A stretch of DNA of 64,000 nt from NCBI RefSeq assembly GCF_021513175.1, contig NZ_CP090953.1, forward strand, positions 1,297,001 through 1,361,000, read 5' to 3'. A model generated the notes under the pieces. The model saw only the letters and a list, made by a program, of their open reading frames with translations. It was not told the DNA's origin and ran no database searches. The position numbers were made by a program, and so were the translations under genes. This DNA comes from Sphingomonas sp. S2-65. Its GTDB lineage: Bacteria > Pseudomonadota > Alphaproteobacteria > Sphingomonadales > Sphingomonadaceae. This document shows positions 55,765 to 64,000 of this stretch, in pieces. The first letter of the stretch is position 1. Each line of letters starts with the position of its first letter.

Positions 55765-55770
55765 TATAAT
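55765..55770 (+). promoter_or_regulatory. Flagellar-type -10 (TATAAT) for the gene at 55798
   Basis: CATTCTATAATG with GGCAC ending 20 bp upstream; predicted start near 55777. Confidence 0.65.
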
Positions 55771-55797
55771 GTACTCAGGTCTTTGAGGGGAGCCCTG

Positions 55798-56307
55798 ATG
55801 TACAACGACACCGACATGGCCAACGTGACGCAGGGATGGACGGAACTGCCGCGACCTAATCGCCGGCTTACTGCCCTGGCCGAATCGGTAGCCCGCCTCG
55901 CCCGCCCACTGCTCGACGGATCAGGCCTGTTGATGGGCCTGGAACTCGATTCGTCCGATAGCCTGCGTCTCGTCTGGTGGCGCGGCGACGATTTCTCCGA
56001 AGTAGCGCGGATCAGCGCCTGCCCAGAGGGCTTTTGTCCCGAAGACACCGAAGAGGGCGCGCTCCAGGAAGCCGCCTTCGAGCTCCTGGAGTATCTGAGC
56101 GGCCGCTGGCCTAACCCGCCCCAGACGCTCGGCGTGATCACTGACGGCACCGGTATCGCATTCGCACCCGATCATCCCCAGCCGTCCGCACCTGGCTGGC
56201 TGGTACGCCAGGCGGGCGGCCCGGCGCCGCTGCTGGCGATCGTTCCCCTCGCCCCCCAGGGCGCATGCGCGCTGCTCGCAAAGCCGGATACCGTCGCTTT
56301 CCACTGA
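55798..56307 (+). CDS. Protein of unknown function with a flagellar promoter
   Basis: A 169-residue soluble protein with a helix (RRLTALAESVARLARPLLDGSG) and a mixed alpha/beta body (LLMGLELDSSDSLRLVWWRGDDFSEVARIS... LLEYLSGRWPNPPQTLGVITDGTGIAFAPDH). No family is recognised. The ATG at 55798 follows GAGGGG by 7 bp; a TTG 15 bases earlier overlaps that site. Its exact CTATAAT promoter is its main link to the flagellar genes. It is the last unit of the cluster before metabolic genes. Confidence 0.65.
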   Translation: MYNDTDMANVTQGWTELPRPNRRLTALAESVARLARPLLDGSGLLMGLELDSSDSLRLVWWRGDDFSEVARISACPEGFCPEDTEEGALQEAAFELLEYLSGRWPNPPQTLGVITDGTGIAFAPDHPQPSAPGWLVRQAGGPAPLLAIVPLAPQGACALLAKPDTVAFH

Positions 56308-56354
56308 GCAGACGCCCCTTTCTTGACCCTGCGGAGCCGCGTAAGGCGCACTCC

Positions 56355-57011
56355 ATGGGCAGATTGATCGCAATCGAAGGCGCTGATGGCGTCGGCAAGA
56401 ACACCGCCGCGCGCGGGCTATGCGAGGCACTAAACGCCGCCGGACGCAGCGCCGTCGTCATCGGCTTTCCGCAATATGGTGAGACTGCCGCCGGCGTTAC
56501 CATCGGTCGCTATCTCGCCGGCGACATGCCGGTACCCGTTACCGCCGAGGCTGCAGCCGTGCTGTATGCGTTGGATCGTCGCGAGTGGCGGCCCCAGATC
56601 GCCGAGGCTTGCGACACGCACGATGTCGTGATCTTCGACCGCTACATTGCTTCCAACATGGCCTATCAAGGAGCGCGCGTAGAGCCTGCGGCCACGCGTG
56701 GGCTGATCGACTGGATCCTGCGCCTCGAAACCGAGCAGTTCGCACTCCCGGCCCCGAGCCGCTCCTTCTACCTCGATACGCCTTGGGCGCTCGCCCGAGA
56801 GTTGATCCTGCAGAAGGCACAGCGCAGCTACACCGACCGCAACTTTGACGAATATGAAGCGGACATCGCGCTTCAGCAGCGCGTGCGCGCGAACTACGAA
56901 ACGATCGTCGCTGCCGATCTGCTCGGGCCCTGGCACGTCATTCAGACCAGCGATGGCACAGAAATGCGTCCGCGCGATGTGATCGTGGGTGAAATGATAA
57001 AGCAAATTTGA
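56355..57011 (+). CDS. tmk: Thymidylate kinase-like protein
   Basis: A 218-residue P-loop kinase with the dTMP-kinase layout: GADGVGKNT at residues 9-17, the DR(Y/H) signature VIFDRYIASNMAYQGARV, and a lid region with RSYTDRNFDEYE. It phosphorylates dTMP in nucleotide synthesis. The P-loop has Asn where most have Ser or Thr next to Thr. It is 47 bp after the previous gene and unrelated to motility; whether it is the only copy in the genome cannot be told. Confidence 0.8.
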   Translation: MGRLIAIEGADGVGKNTAARGLCEALNAAGRSAVVIGFPQYGETAAGVTIGRYLAGDMPVPVTAEAAAVLYALDRREWRPQIAEACDTHDVVIFDRYIASNMAYQGARVEPAATRGLIDWILRLETEQFALPAPSRSFYLDTPWALARELILQKAQRSYTDRNFDEYEADIALQQRVRANYETIVAADLLGPWHVIQTSDGTEMRPRDVIVGEMIKQI

Positions 57012-57042
57012 AAAGTGCGCCAAAGGATTGTACGGCTGATCG

Positions 57043-57083
57043 CTTGACAGCGCTGCGTTGGCGGCAGAATGGTAACGCTATCA
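57043..57083 (+). promoter_or_regulatory. Xylose promoter with LacI/XylR-type operator
   Basis: A TTGACA -35 (57043-57048) is followed after 17-18 bp by a weak -10 and by ATGGTAACGCTATCA (57069-57083). The TGGTA-x-CGCTA-xCA core is that of the Caulobacter XylR operator at xylX. Repression relieved by xylose is inferred. Confidence 0.6.
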
Positions 57084-57097
57084 AAACATAAGGGTGG

Positions 57098-58240
57098 ATG
57101 AGGATCTTGGAAGCTTCATATCCTGCTGAGCTGCTGCCTGACGATCACGCAGAGGCGGTCCTAGTCGGGCGCGTCCTGTTGGATGCGGGTCCCACTCCAG
57201 TGTTGCTGCGCGGCGGCAAGGTGCACGACCTCTCGGCAGTCGCGCCGACCACGGCCGACTTGCTCGATCGCGATGATGTCGTGACGCTCGACGGTCCGGT
57301 TATCGGCTCGGCAGACGCGCTTGGGACGCCCCAGGGACTCCAGCTCCTCGCCCCTATCGACTTGCAGGTCGTAAAGGCCTGCGGCGTCACTTTCGCGTTG
57401 TCGGCAATCGAGCGCGTGATCGAAGAGCGGGCGCGTGGCGACGCGGACAAGGCATCAACCATCCGGGGCGACCTTGAGGCGAAAGTCGGCTCGGGCATCC
57501 GCTCGGTCGTTCCAGGCAGCGACGAGGCCGCAAGCTTGAAGGCGGCGTTGATCGACGCCGGCATGTGGTCGCAATATCTCGAAGTCGCGATCGGCCCGGA
57601 CGCGGAAGTATTCACCAAGGCGCCTGTTCTGTCGGCGATCGGTTGGGGCGGTGACATCGGCATCCGCTCGGACAGCGACTGGAACAACCCCGAACCCGAA
57701 GTCGTGCTGATCGTCGACAGCAGCGGTACCCCAAAGGGTGCCGCACTGGGCAACGACGTCAACTTGCGGGACTTTGAAGGCCGCAGCGCCCTCCTGCTCG
57801 GCAAGGCCAAGGACAACAACGCGTCGACCAGCATCGGTCCGTTCATCCGGTTGTTCGACGGCAGCTTCACCATGGACGATATTCGGTCGGCAGTGGTGGA
57901 CCTGCGGATCACCGGGGCTGAAGGCTACACCCTGACGGGTACCAACAAGATGAGCGAGATCAGTCGGGATCCCACCGAACTCGTCCGCCAGGCGCTCAGC
58001 GAGCATCAATATCCCGATGGCTTCGCCCTTTTCCTCGGGACTCTCTTCGCGCCGGTGCAAGACCGCGATCACCCCGGCCGCGGCTTCACGCACAAGGAGG
58101 GTGACGTCGTCCGCATTTCAACGCCCAAGCTGGGCACGCTGGTTAACCGCGTGACCACCTCCAAAGCGGCCGCGCCCTGGAACTTTGGGATTCGCGACCT
58201 CATGCGAAACCTGGCGCAGCGCGGCCTGCTGCACTCGTGA
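57098..58240 (+). CDS. xylX: 2-keto-3-deoxy-D-xylonate dehydratase XylX
   Basis: A 380-residue fumarylacetoacetate-hydrolase-fold protein that matches Caulobacter XylX throughout, including LQVVKACGVTFALSAIERVIEERARGDADKA, SQYLEVAIGPDAEVFTK, NNPEPEVVLIVDS, GNDVNLRDFEGRSALLLGKAKDNNAS and GTLVNRVTTSKAAAPW. It converts 2-keto-3-deoxyxylonate to alpha-ketoglutarate semialdehyde in the oxidative (Weimberg) xylose pathway. First of three xyl genes with an operator in front. Dehydratase and semialdehyde dehydrogenase partners (xylD, xylA) are not in the window. Confidence 0.85.
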   Translation: MRILEASYPAELLPDDHAEAVLVGRVLLDAGPTPVLLRGGKVHDLSAVAPTTADLLDRDDVVTLDGPVIGSADALGTPQGLQLLAPIDLQVVKACGVTFALSAIERVIEERARGDADKASTIRGDLEAKVGSGIRSVVPGSDEAASLKAALIDAGMWSQYLEVAIGPDAEVFTKAPVLSAIGWGGDIGIRSDSDWNNPEPEVVLIVDSSGTPKGAALGNDVNLRDFEGRSALLLGKAKDNNASTSIGPFIRLFDGSFTMDDIRSAVVDLRITGAEGYTLTGTNKMSEISRDPTELVRQALSEHQYPDGFALFLGTLFAPVQDRDHPGRGFTHKEGDVVRISTPKLGTLVNRVTTSKAAAPWNFGIRDLMRNLAQRGLLHS

Positions 58241-58257
58241 TCACAAGGCAAACTGAC

Positions 58258-59049
58258 ATGTCCGACCTTCAAGCCGCGCCGCTCGCGCAAGACCTGCGCG
58301 CCGTCTATCCCAGCCTTCGCGGCAAGCGTGTTCTCATCACCGGCGGAGGCTCGGGCATCGGTGCCGGGTTGGTCGAGGGAATCGTCCGCCAAGGGGCGCG
58401 CGTGACTTTCTTCGACATTGCCGATGCGGACTCGCACGCACTGGTCGATAGCTTGGCGGATGCCGCGCACAAGCCTGCGTACGAGCATGTCGACCTGACC
58501 GATGTCCCAGCACTTCAGGCCAGTATCGAGCGCCTTGTCGATGCCGAGGGCGCATTCGATGTCCTCATCAACAACGCCGGCAACGACGACCGCCACACCA
58601 TCGAGCAGGTCACGCCCGACTATTGGGACAACCGCTTCGCAGTGAACCTGCGCCACCTGTTCTTCGCTGCCCAGTCGGTTGCCCCCGGCATGAAGGCCAG
58701 CGGCGGCGGCGTGATCGTCAATTTGGGCTCGATCTCCTGGCACCTCGCCCTTGCCGAGCTGCCGCTCTACCAGACCTGCAAGGCCGCGATCGAAGGTCTC
58801 ACCCGTAGCCTGGCGCGCGATCTTGGCGCTGATAACATCCGCTCGGTCTGCATCGTCCCCGGTAACGTCAAGACACCGCGCCAGGAGAAATGGTACACGC
58901 CTGAGGGCGAAGCCGAGATCGTCGGCGCCCAATGCCTCAAGGGTCGCCTGGTCCCGGACGACATCGCCGCCATGGCCTTGTTCCTTGCTTCGGACGATGC
59001 TCGGCTGGTAACCAGCCACGAATATTTCGTCGATGCAGGATGGCGGTAA
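58258..59049 (+). CDS. xylB: Xylose 1-dehydrogenase XylB (SDR family)
   Basis: A 263-residue classical short-chain dehydrogenase with the Rossmann motif TGGGSGIGAGL, the NNAG motif (LINNAGNDDRH), catalytic Ser (NLGSISWH), and Tyr-x-x-x-Lys (YQTCKAA). It resembles Caulobacter XylB in NAGNDDRH, GSISWHL and EKWYTPEGEAEIV, and the C-terminal HEYFVDAGWR. It oxidises D-xylose to xylonolactone with NAD. The ATG at 58258 has AAGG 9 bp before it; the GTG at 58237 overlaps the end of xylX. Confidence 0.87.
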   Translation: MSDLQAAPLAQDLRAVYPSLRGKRVLITGGGSGIGAGLVEGIVRQGARVTFFDIADADSHALVDSLADAAHKPAYEHVDLTDVPALQASIERLVDAEGAFDVLINNAGNDDRHTIEQVTPDYWDNRFAVNLRHLFFAAQSVAPGMKASGGGVIVNLGSISWHLALAELPLYQTCKAAIEGLTRSLARDLGADNIRSVCIVPGNVKTPRQEKWYTPEGEAEIVGAQCLKGRLVPDDIAAMALFLASDDARLVTSHEYFVDAGWR

Positions 59050-59939
59050 TGAACAAGGTGGTGACGTCGGATCCGGTGAGCGTCTGGGATCTGCGTGCGC
59101 CTCTTGGCGAAGGGCCGGTGTGGGTCGAACGGGATCAGGCACTCTGGTTCGTGGACATAAAGAGCCACAAGATCCACCGCTACGATCCCGCCAACGGCGA
59201 CAAGAAAAGCTGGGACGCCCCCTGTCAGGTCAGCTTCGTGCTGCCGATCGCAAGCGGCGGCTTTGCAGCAGGCCTGCAAACCGGCGTAGCGCGGTTCGAC
59301 GAGAATGACGGCAGCTTCACACCTATCGCCACGCCTGAGCCGGACAAGCCAGGCAACCGCCTGAACGACGCTACCGTCGATCCCGAAGGCAGGCTCTGGT
59401 TCGGCAGCATGGACGACGGCGAGGAAGCAATCACCGGCGCGGTCTACCGCCTGGCTGAGGGCGGCGCATGCGTGCCCACCACGCCGTTGGTGGCGATCAC
59501 CAACGGCCCGGCGGTCTCGCCTGACGGCAAGACGCTCTACCATGTCGACACCATCGGCAGCATCATTCATGCCTGCGACATCGATGCCGCCGGCATGCTG
59601 ACCAATCCGCGTGAGTTCGTGCGCATTCCTTACGGCCAGGGCTTTCCCGACGGGTGCGTTGTGGACAGCGAAGGCTGTGTGTGGGTCGGCCTTTACAATG
59701 GCTGGGCGGTGCATCGCTATTCACCGGCGGGCGAACTGCTCGAAGAGGTCAAGTTCCCGGTCAGCGCCATCACCAAGATCGCGTTCGGCGGCCCGGACCT
59801 GAAGACGGTGTTCGCCACCACGGCTAACAAGCACGTCACGCACGCCGACAAGGAGAAGGAGCCTCTAGCCGGCGACTTGTTCCAGTTTCAGGTCCGCGTG
59901 CCCGGCCAGCCTGGCTATCTGATCCGTCAGGGGGTTTAA
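59049..59939 (+). CDS. xylC: Xylonolactonase XylC (SMP-30 family)
   Basis: A 296-residue six-bladed propeller of the SMP-30/gluconolactonase family: LGEGPVWVERDQALWFVDI, a conserved metal-binding Asn/Asp set (NRLNDATVDPEGRLWFGSMDD, NGPAVSPDGKTLYHVDT). Coupled to xylB (overlap of 1 bp) and placed as in the Caulobacter xyl operon, it should hydrolyse xylonolactone to xylonate. AGGA precedes the ATG by 8 bp; an ATG 9 bases upstream is less favoured. Confidence 0.82.
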   Translation: MNKVVTSDPVSVWDLRAPLGEGPVWVERDQALWFVDIKSHKIHRYDPANGDKKSWDAPCQVSFVLPIASGGFAAGLQTGVARFDENDGSFTPIATPEPDKPGNRLNDATVDPEGRLWFGSMDDGEEAITGAVYRLAEGGACVPTTPLVAITNGPAVSPDGKTLYHVDTIGSIIHACDIDAAGMLTNPREFVRIPYGQGFPDGCVVDSEGCVWVGLYNGWAVHRYSPAGELLEEVKFPVSAITKIAFGGPDLKTVFATTANKHVTHADKEKEPLAGDLFQFQVRVPGQPGYLIRQGV

Positions 59940-60106
59940 GAGCCCGCGTTCACTACGCTGGTGCTCGCTTCTGTTAGGAAGTTTCCACGCGCTCTTGGGC
60001 GTTACGGAGGCACCTCAACGAAGCACTCCTGACCTCGGGGTAATCCCGCGACGCCTTTCAGTCGTTTAGGCTATTCCCGCCGTCGAGCAGGGGGTGAGAG
60101 CAACAA

Positions 60107-60135
60107 AGAAGGGCCGCCCATGGGGCGGCCCTTCT
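60107..60135. terminator. Terminator between xylC and the autotransporter gene
   Basis: AGAAGGGCCGCCC pairs with GGGCGGCCCTTCT around CATG; a TTTGTTG tract on the minus side serves the autotransporter gene. Confidence 0.75.
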
Positions 60136-60154
60136 CCTTACCAGGTGCCAGCAC

Positions 60155-63100
60155 TCAGAAGCGGATGCCGATCGACCCCCGAATGCTGCGGTTCTTGACC
60201 TCGTCGCGCCAAATCGTGGTCTCACCGGCAATCGACAGATCGACGCCCGCCGTGCGCACGGTGATACCTCCGGCCACTTCCGCCCATTCGCGATCGATAC
60301 CTGCCAATCCGAACAGCGCGCCCGGCGTTTGCGACCCGACAAAGTTCGCCACGAACACCGATGGGCGATCGGCGAAGTCATGAACATAGGTGCCGGTGAC
60401 GAACGGCTTGATCGCCATGTCGCCACCCGCCAGCGTCAAGCTACCGCGCAGCTGCTGGCTGTCGAGATTCTGACGCCGATAGCGTAGCGCGACTGGCCCG
60501 CCGCGCTCCACGGTGTCTGAAAAATCGATCACGCTGGTCCGGCCGGCGATCCGAGGCGTTAAGGCGAACAGGCTGCTCAGGTCCATACGGTACCCGATGC
60601 CGACTTCGCTGGTGAAGGCCAGCGCGCTGTCATCGGCAGTCAGCGTATAGGTGCTGCCTGGGAATGCCACGGTGCGCCGGGTGGTCGTGTCGAACTTGCC
60701 CGCGCTCATCTGCACGTCAAAGGTGAGCCCGCTCGCCGGCTGATACTTTCCGTAAAGCGTTCCCTGAACCAGTTGCCCCTCGGCGCGATGGGCGGCCACG
60801 GCGCCGTCGCTGGTCAGGTCGCTGTACGAGATCGCAAAGCCTATCGCGCTCTCCGCGTCGACCATCTTCTCGATACCGGCGGCGGCATACCAACCGTCGA
60901 AGTTGTCGCGGCCGGTTGCGATCGCGCTCGGCATCTGCTCGCTATCGCCGTCCATATACCCGCCAGCGACAAAGGCGCTCATGTCTTCGGGCAAGGCGCC
61001 TTCCTCCACGCGCGCCTGCTCGCTGCCGTCGAGCAGCGGGCGAGCGGCAAGATTGGAGCTGTTGGCCAGGCTTGTCGAAGCGACGCGCAGCGGTTGTCCG
61101 ATATGGGCGATGGTGCCTCCGCTGACGATCGGATCCAGCGTCTGGAGCCGGTCCCGGATCATGCCGGACATCGTATCCACCGCGGCGAGGCCGAGGGCGC
61201 GGACCGTGGTCTCCGTAGTTGGAGAGAGCCCCTCGAAGGTTGCACGGATCGCCGCTGCGCCCTGCAGGTCGAGCGGTCCATAGATGCCGTCGAACTGGCT
61301 GGCGTTCGAACGGTTCTGATCAAGCAGGCTGGCATAGCCGCGCTGCACCGCCGAGTTGCCGTCGATCACCGTGCTATAGCTCGCCGCATCGATCGCGAGT
61401 TGCACTGCATTCGCCGTATAGGTCAGTCGTGGCGTGAGGATCGCACTGATCGATCCTGGGGTATCGAACCGGCCGGTAATGCCGCCCTGCGCAGTGAGGA
61501 TAGTCCAACTCTGGTTGGCACGTAGCGCGTTGGTGAAACCAAGGCCGAGCCGGCCCCCGAGATTTGCCTGGCCGTTGGTGGGCGTGGTTCCATTGAACGT
61601 GGTGGCCTGCACTCGGATTAGATCGGATGCGCCAGTATTGGAAAGGTCGACGAGATAGGTCGATGCCGAGGCAAGGATCAGGTTGCCGCGGAAGGTAAGC
61701 GTACCGATCGTCCCGGCCGTACCCGGCGCAATCGTGCCGGCCATATTGGAGAAGAAGGGCACGTTGAGCGTGCCTGTACCGTTCAGCCCGCCCGACATCA
61801 TCAAATAGTCGCTGGTGGTGTTCAGCACACCATTGACCTGCATCGTACCTGTCGCCTGGATGATGTCCATCAGACTGGTCAGCGACCCGCCGGCCGCGAT
61901 GTCCAGCATCGCGCCGCCACCTGCCAGCGTAAAGCGGTCGACCACGGCGGCTGTATTCAGGGTAGTGGTGCCGGCTGCCGACAAGGTAACATCGAAATAT
62001 CGCGGCGCAGTGTTGGTCAGGCGGTCCCCGTCGAAATTGGTGGGTACGAAGTTGCTTGCTCCAGGCAGTCCGTTGGCCAGCGTCGCTGCCGGAAGCGCCT
62101 GTGCCGAAATGGCCGCCTGGGCTTCCGCGACTACGCGGGTTAGCTGCGCAGTTGCCGCGCCCTCGAGCGTTCCAGCCGATAACTGGGCTGCGTTGTTGGT
62201 CGCCCCACCTGCCAGCGTGGTCGTGCTGACCGTGGCTTTGTCATTGTCTGCCGAACCGACCGGCCCAGCGCGGACCGTCTCAACACCAGTCGCGACGTCA
62301 TAGCAGTCGCTGACGCCGCCCGACTGGTAGCACGCCTGGCCGTAACCCGGCTGATCTGTGTTCTTCGTGCCCGCATCTGTCGGTACGCCGTTTACCAGCT
62401 GGCCGCTGGCATTCAGCACATAATAATTGGGATCGAGGTTGGTTACCCAGTGCGCCGCGTCGTTCCAATTGCCGTTCCCGGCCTTGGCGGAGACATAGTG
62501 ATACGGGTTGTTGGCCGCGATCCAGTCCCAATAGAGGTACAGCGGCTGATAGAAGCTGGCGGTGCCATAGCCGTTGTTCGGCGCGCCGTTGAAGAACTGG
62601 GTATAGCCGCCTGACAGGACGCCGATCACCAGCTGCTTGGCATAGCCGCGGTCGAGGATCAGCGGCCCGCCGGAATCCCCGGCGGCGGTGATGCCTTCGT
62701 TCGGCGTCGGCTGGTCGCGCCACGCGTTGAAGTCGCGCGGATCGGCGGCGGCAGTGCCCCGGCGGGGATCGTCAAAATCGATCCAGTAGAGGTTTTGCGG
62801 GAGGCCGCCGGATTCCCCGAACAGGAAGCCCTCGAAATCGTCGATCGAGGCAAGCGCGCCCAGCATGTTCTCGGCAATGCGCCGCCGATAGTCGCTCCCG
62901 ATCGAACCGGTGGTGCCGGTCCCGTTGCGGCCATAGCCGTCCAGCACGACATGATAGCCGGTGCCCGCGGCCCCGATCGCGCCGGGGTTCGGCAACTGGG
63001 AGAACATCAGTGCCCAGGTCGGGACATTCTCGGCAGGCGTGTCGAGCGAGGCCAGCGCAACGTCGCCGTAAAGGAAGCTGTTCGCCGCGGGCTCCGTCGA

Positions 63101-63697
63101 CAATGGGTTATACGCGACGTAGTTCGCGTCATACATGTTGCGCGAAACGGTGGTGGCGTAGCGAACGCCATTGACGCCGTTCAGCCATCCGCCGAACGCA
63201 CTCGCCCCGGCCCGATTGTTGTCGTTGCCAAACCCGAAGCCGATCGGCTGGCCGCCCGAATTTTGCCCATAGGCATTGGCCGCACGATCGTTGACGCAAT
63301 GGGCGGCAAAGATCACGGTTCGCGGATTGATAAGCGTGCCGGTACAGGTGCCGATAAAGCCATCCTGCTGGTCGACGATCATCTGACCGACCCCGGTCAC
63401 GTTGTTCGGGTCCTGCGCCGTCGTGGGCGTGCCCGGCGCACCGATCACGATCTGCGGTGTCGGTGCCGCGATGATCTCGCGACCGCGCGGTGCATAGGCT
63501 TCACGAAGGCTCTGGTTCTCATCGATCAGCGGAGACCCGGCGCCTTGCGCCGCGCGCTGCGCCTGATCGATGACCGGCCGGTCGACGGGGCCTGCGACTT
63601 CCTGCGCGATCGCGGAAGGCGCGAAGCTGATGCCAAACGCGGCCGCTGAAGTCAGTAATGCCGCACGGAACGTACGTGATTCCCGAACCACCGTCAT
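60155..63697 (-). CDS. Autotransporter serine protease
   Basis: A 1180-residue protein with a signal peptide (ALLTSAAAFGISFAPSAIAQ), a trypsin-like protease domain (about 95-390), a beta-helical passenger (about 460-800, GTMQVNGVLNTTSDYLMMSGGLNGTGTLNV) and a C-terminal autotransporter barrel ending IRGSIGIRF. The catalytic triad is His133 (IFAAHCVND), Asp212 (YGDVALASL) and Ser342 (AAGDSGGPL). It is likely secreted through its own barrel and may be cleaved or stay on the surface. Substrate unknown. Not related to motility; it lies behind a terminator, and its GC and codon use agree with the genome. Confidence 0.9.
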   Translation of the reverse strand: MTVVRESRTFRAALLTSAAAFGISFAPSAIAQEVAGPVDRPVIDQAQRAAQGAGSPLIDENQSLREAYAPRGREIIAAPTPQIVIGAPGTPTTAQDPNNVTGVGQMIVDQQDGFIGTCTGTLINPRTVIFAAHCVNDRAANAYGQNSGGQPIGFGFGNDNNRAGASAFGGWLNGVNGVRYATTVSRNMYDANYVAYNPLSTEPAANSFLYGDVALASLDTPAENVPTWALMFSQLPNPGAIGAAGTGYHVVLDGYGRNGTGTTGSIGSDYRRRIAENMLGALASIDDFEGFLFGESGGLPQNLYWIDFDDPRRGTAAADPRDFNAWRDQPTPNEGITAAGDSGGPLILDRGYAKQLVIGVLSGGYTQFFNGAPNNGYGTASFYQPLYLYWDWIAANNPYHYVSAKAGNGNWNDAAHWVTNLDPNYYVLNASGQLVNGVPTDAGTKNTDQPGYGQACYQSGGVSDCYDVATGVETVRAGPVGSADNDKATVSTTTLAGGATNNAAQLSAGTLEGAATAQLTRVVAEAQAAISAQALPAATLANGLPGASNFVPTNFDGDRLTNTAPRYFDVTLSAAGTTTLNTAAVVDRFTLAGGGAMLDIAAGGSLTSLMDIIQATGTMQVNGVLNTTSDYLMMSGGLNGTGTLNVPFFSNMAGTIAPGTAGTIGTLTFRGNLILASASTYLVDLSNTGASDLIRVQATTFNGTTPTNGQANLGGRLGLGFTNALRANQSWTILTAQGGITGRFDTPGSISAILTPRLTYTANAVQLAIDAASYSTVIDGNSAVQRGYASLLDQNRSNASQFDGIYGPLDLQGAAAIRATFEGLSPTTETTVRALGLAAVDTMSGMIRDRLQTLDPIVSGGTIAHIGQPLRVASTSLANSSNLAARPLLDGSEQARVEEGALPEDMSAFVAGGYMDGDSEQMPSAIATGRDNFDGWYAAAGIEKMVDAESAIGFAISYSDLTSDGAVAAHRAEGQLVQGTLYGKYQPASGLTFDVQMSAGKFDTTTRRTVAFPGSTYTLTADDSALAFTSEVGIGYRMDLSSLFALTPRIAGRTSVIDFSDTVERGGPVALRYRRQNLDSQQLRGSLTLAGGDMAIKPFVTGTYVHDFADRPSVFVANFVGSQTPGALFGLAGIDREWAEVAGGITVRTAGVDLSIAGETTIWRDEVKNRSIRGSIGIRF

Positions 63698-64000
63698 GAG
63701 TATCCCCTTTTGGCGCGGAGTCCCCTTAGACGTTCCGCAAGATCGCAGGCTATTGCTTCAAACTTTCCCGTCAAGCAGAATAGTTCTGCTTCGACAAGTT
63801 TATCGCCAGCTAAACATTTGTCGTACCTGGAAAAACAAGTCGATACCGATACGCACCCGTAATGATACGATGATCTAATCCATAACGTGCAAACATACAT
63901 TAAGTCTGATTTATCCACTCATAGTAAGCAGGAACATATAATATCTAGAGCACGTTGTTGTGCTACTTAGGATGTGTAAGATTAAAGAGGGAGAATAACG
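63698..64000. promoter_or_regulatory. AT-rich upstream region of the autotransporter, end of window
   Basis: No gene is seen. The stretch is markedly AT-rich for this window, with GAAAAACAAG and TATAATATC elements. It should hold the autotransporter promoter on the minus strand. Near the end, TAAAGAGGGAGAATAACG looks like the ribosome-binding region of a plus-strand gene starting just past the window. Confidence 0.4.

Overview
The window is a large flagellar and chemotaxis island from a high-GC alphaproteobacterium, most likely Sphingomonas or a close relative. The case for this is the set of alphaproteobacterial flagellar regulators (fliX diverging from flgI, flbD, flbT, flaF), cheD plus a STAS protein inside the che operon, Caulobacter-type xylX/xylB/xylC genes, and the GC-rich palindromic intergenic repeats. 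No tRNA, rRNA, CRISPR array or insertion sequence was seen.

Layout. 1-4.6 kb: the end of a sensor kinase, a FixJ-type regulator and two chemoreceptors with almost identical signalling domains. 4.7-6 kb: flaF and a frameshifted HAD-hydrolase pseudogene. 6-15.3 kb: one tightly overlapping operon, motA-STAS-cheY-cheA-cheW-cheR-cheB-cheY-cheD-(small CheZ-like protein)-motB-FliL-like-PilZ. 15.8-17.4 kb (minus): fliN-fliO-fliP. 17.8-20.6 kb: flgC-fliE-fliQ-fliR-flhB. 20.7-23 kb: fliX (minus) diverging from flgI-flgJ-flgN. 23.5-26.7 kb (minus): a 926-residue beta-propeller protein and flgB. 26.7-36.6 kb: fliG-fliH, then fliF-fliN-flbD, flhA, fliK-flgD. 36.7-36.85 kb: a candidate small RNA. 36.9-41.5 kb (minus): an unknown gene, fliC, flgH-flgA-flgG-flgF. 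41.6-46.6 kb: fliL-fliM-DUF6468-like-motE-like, then a three-gene module of unknown role. 46.7-51.05 kb (minus): flgE-flgK-flgL. 51.2-54.5 kb: flbT-fliI-fliJ-transglycosylase. 54.7-56.3 kb: an atypical sigma factor and an unknown protein. 56.4-60 kb: a thymidylate kinase-like gene and xylX-xylB-xylC for oxidative xylose use. 60.1-63.7 kb (minus): an autotransporter serine protease.

How it fits together. Export apparatus, MS ring, C ring, rod, hook, junction, filament, motor and chemotaxis genes are all here. No fliA, rpoN, fliD or fliS was seen in the window. Nearly every flagellar transcription unit starts with the same short element, CTATAAT or a one-base variant, just upstream of the first gene. 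Several also carry a dyad of the form TAGGCA-N5-TGCC. The FlbD-like regulator keeps its Fis-type HTH, but its sigma54-contact GAFTGA loop reads GAFPAA and its Walker B aspartate is arginine. A sigma70-family factor without the FliA architecture sits at the end of the cluster.

The main inference, untested, is that this flagellar regulon runs on sigma70-like promoters controlled by a non-canonical FlbD and possibly the local sigma factor. A structured small RNA of about 127 nt with the same promoter type would belong to the regulon.
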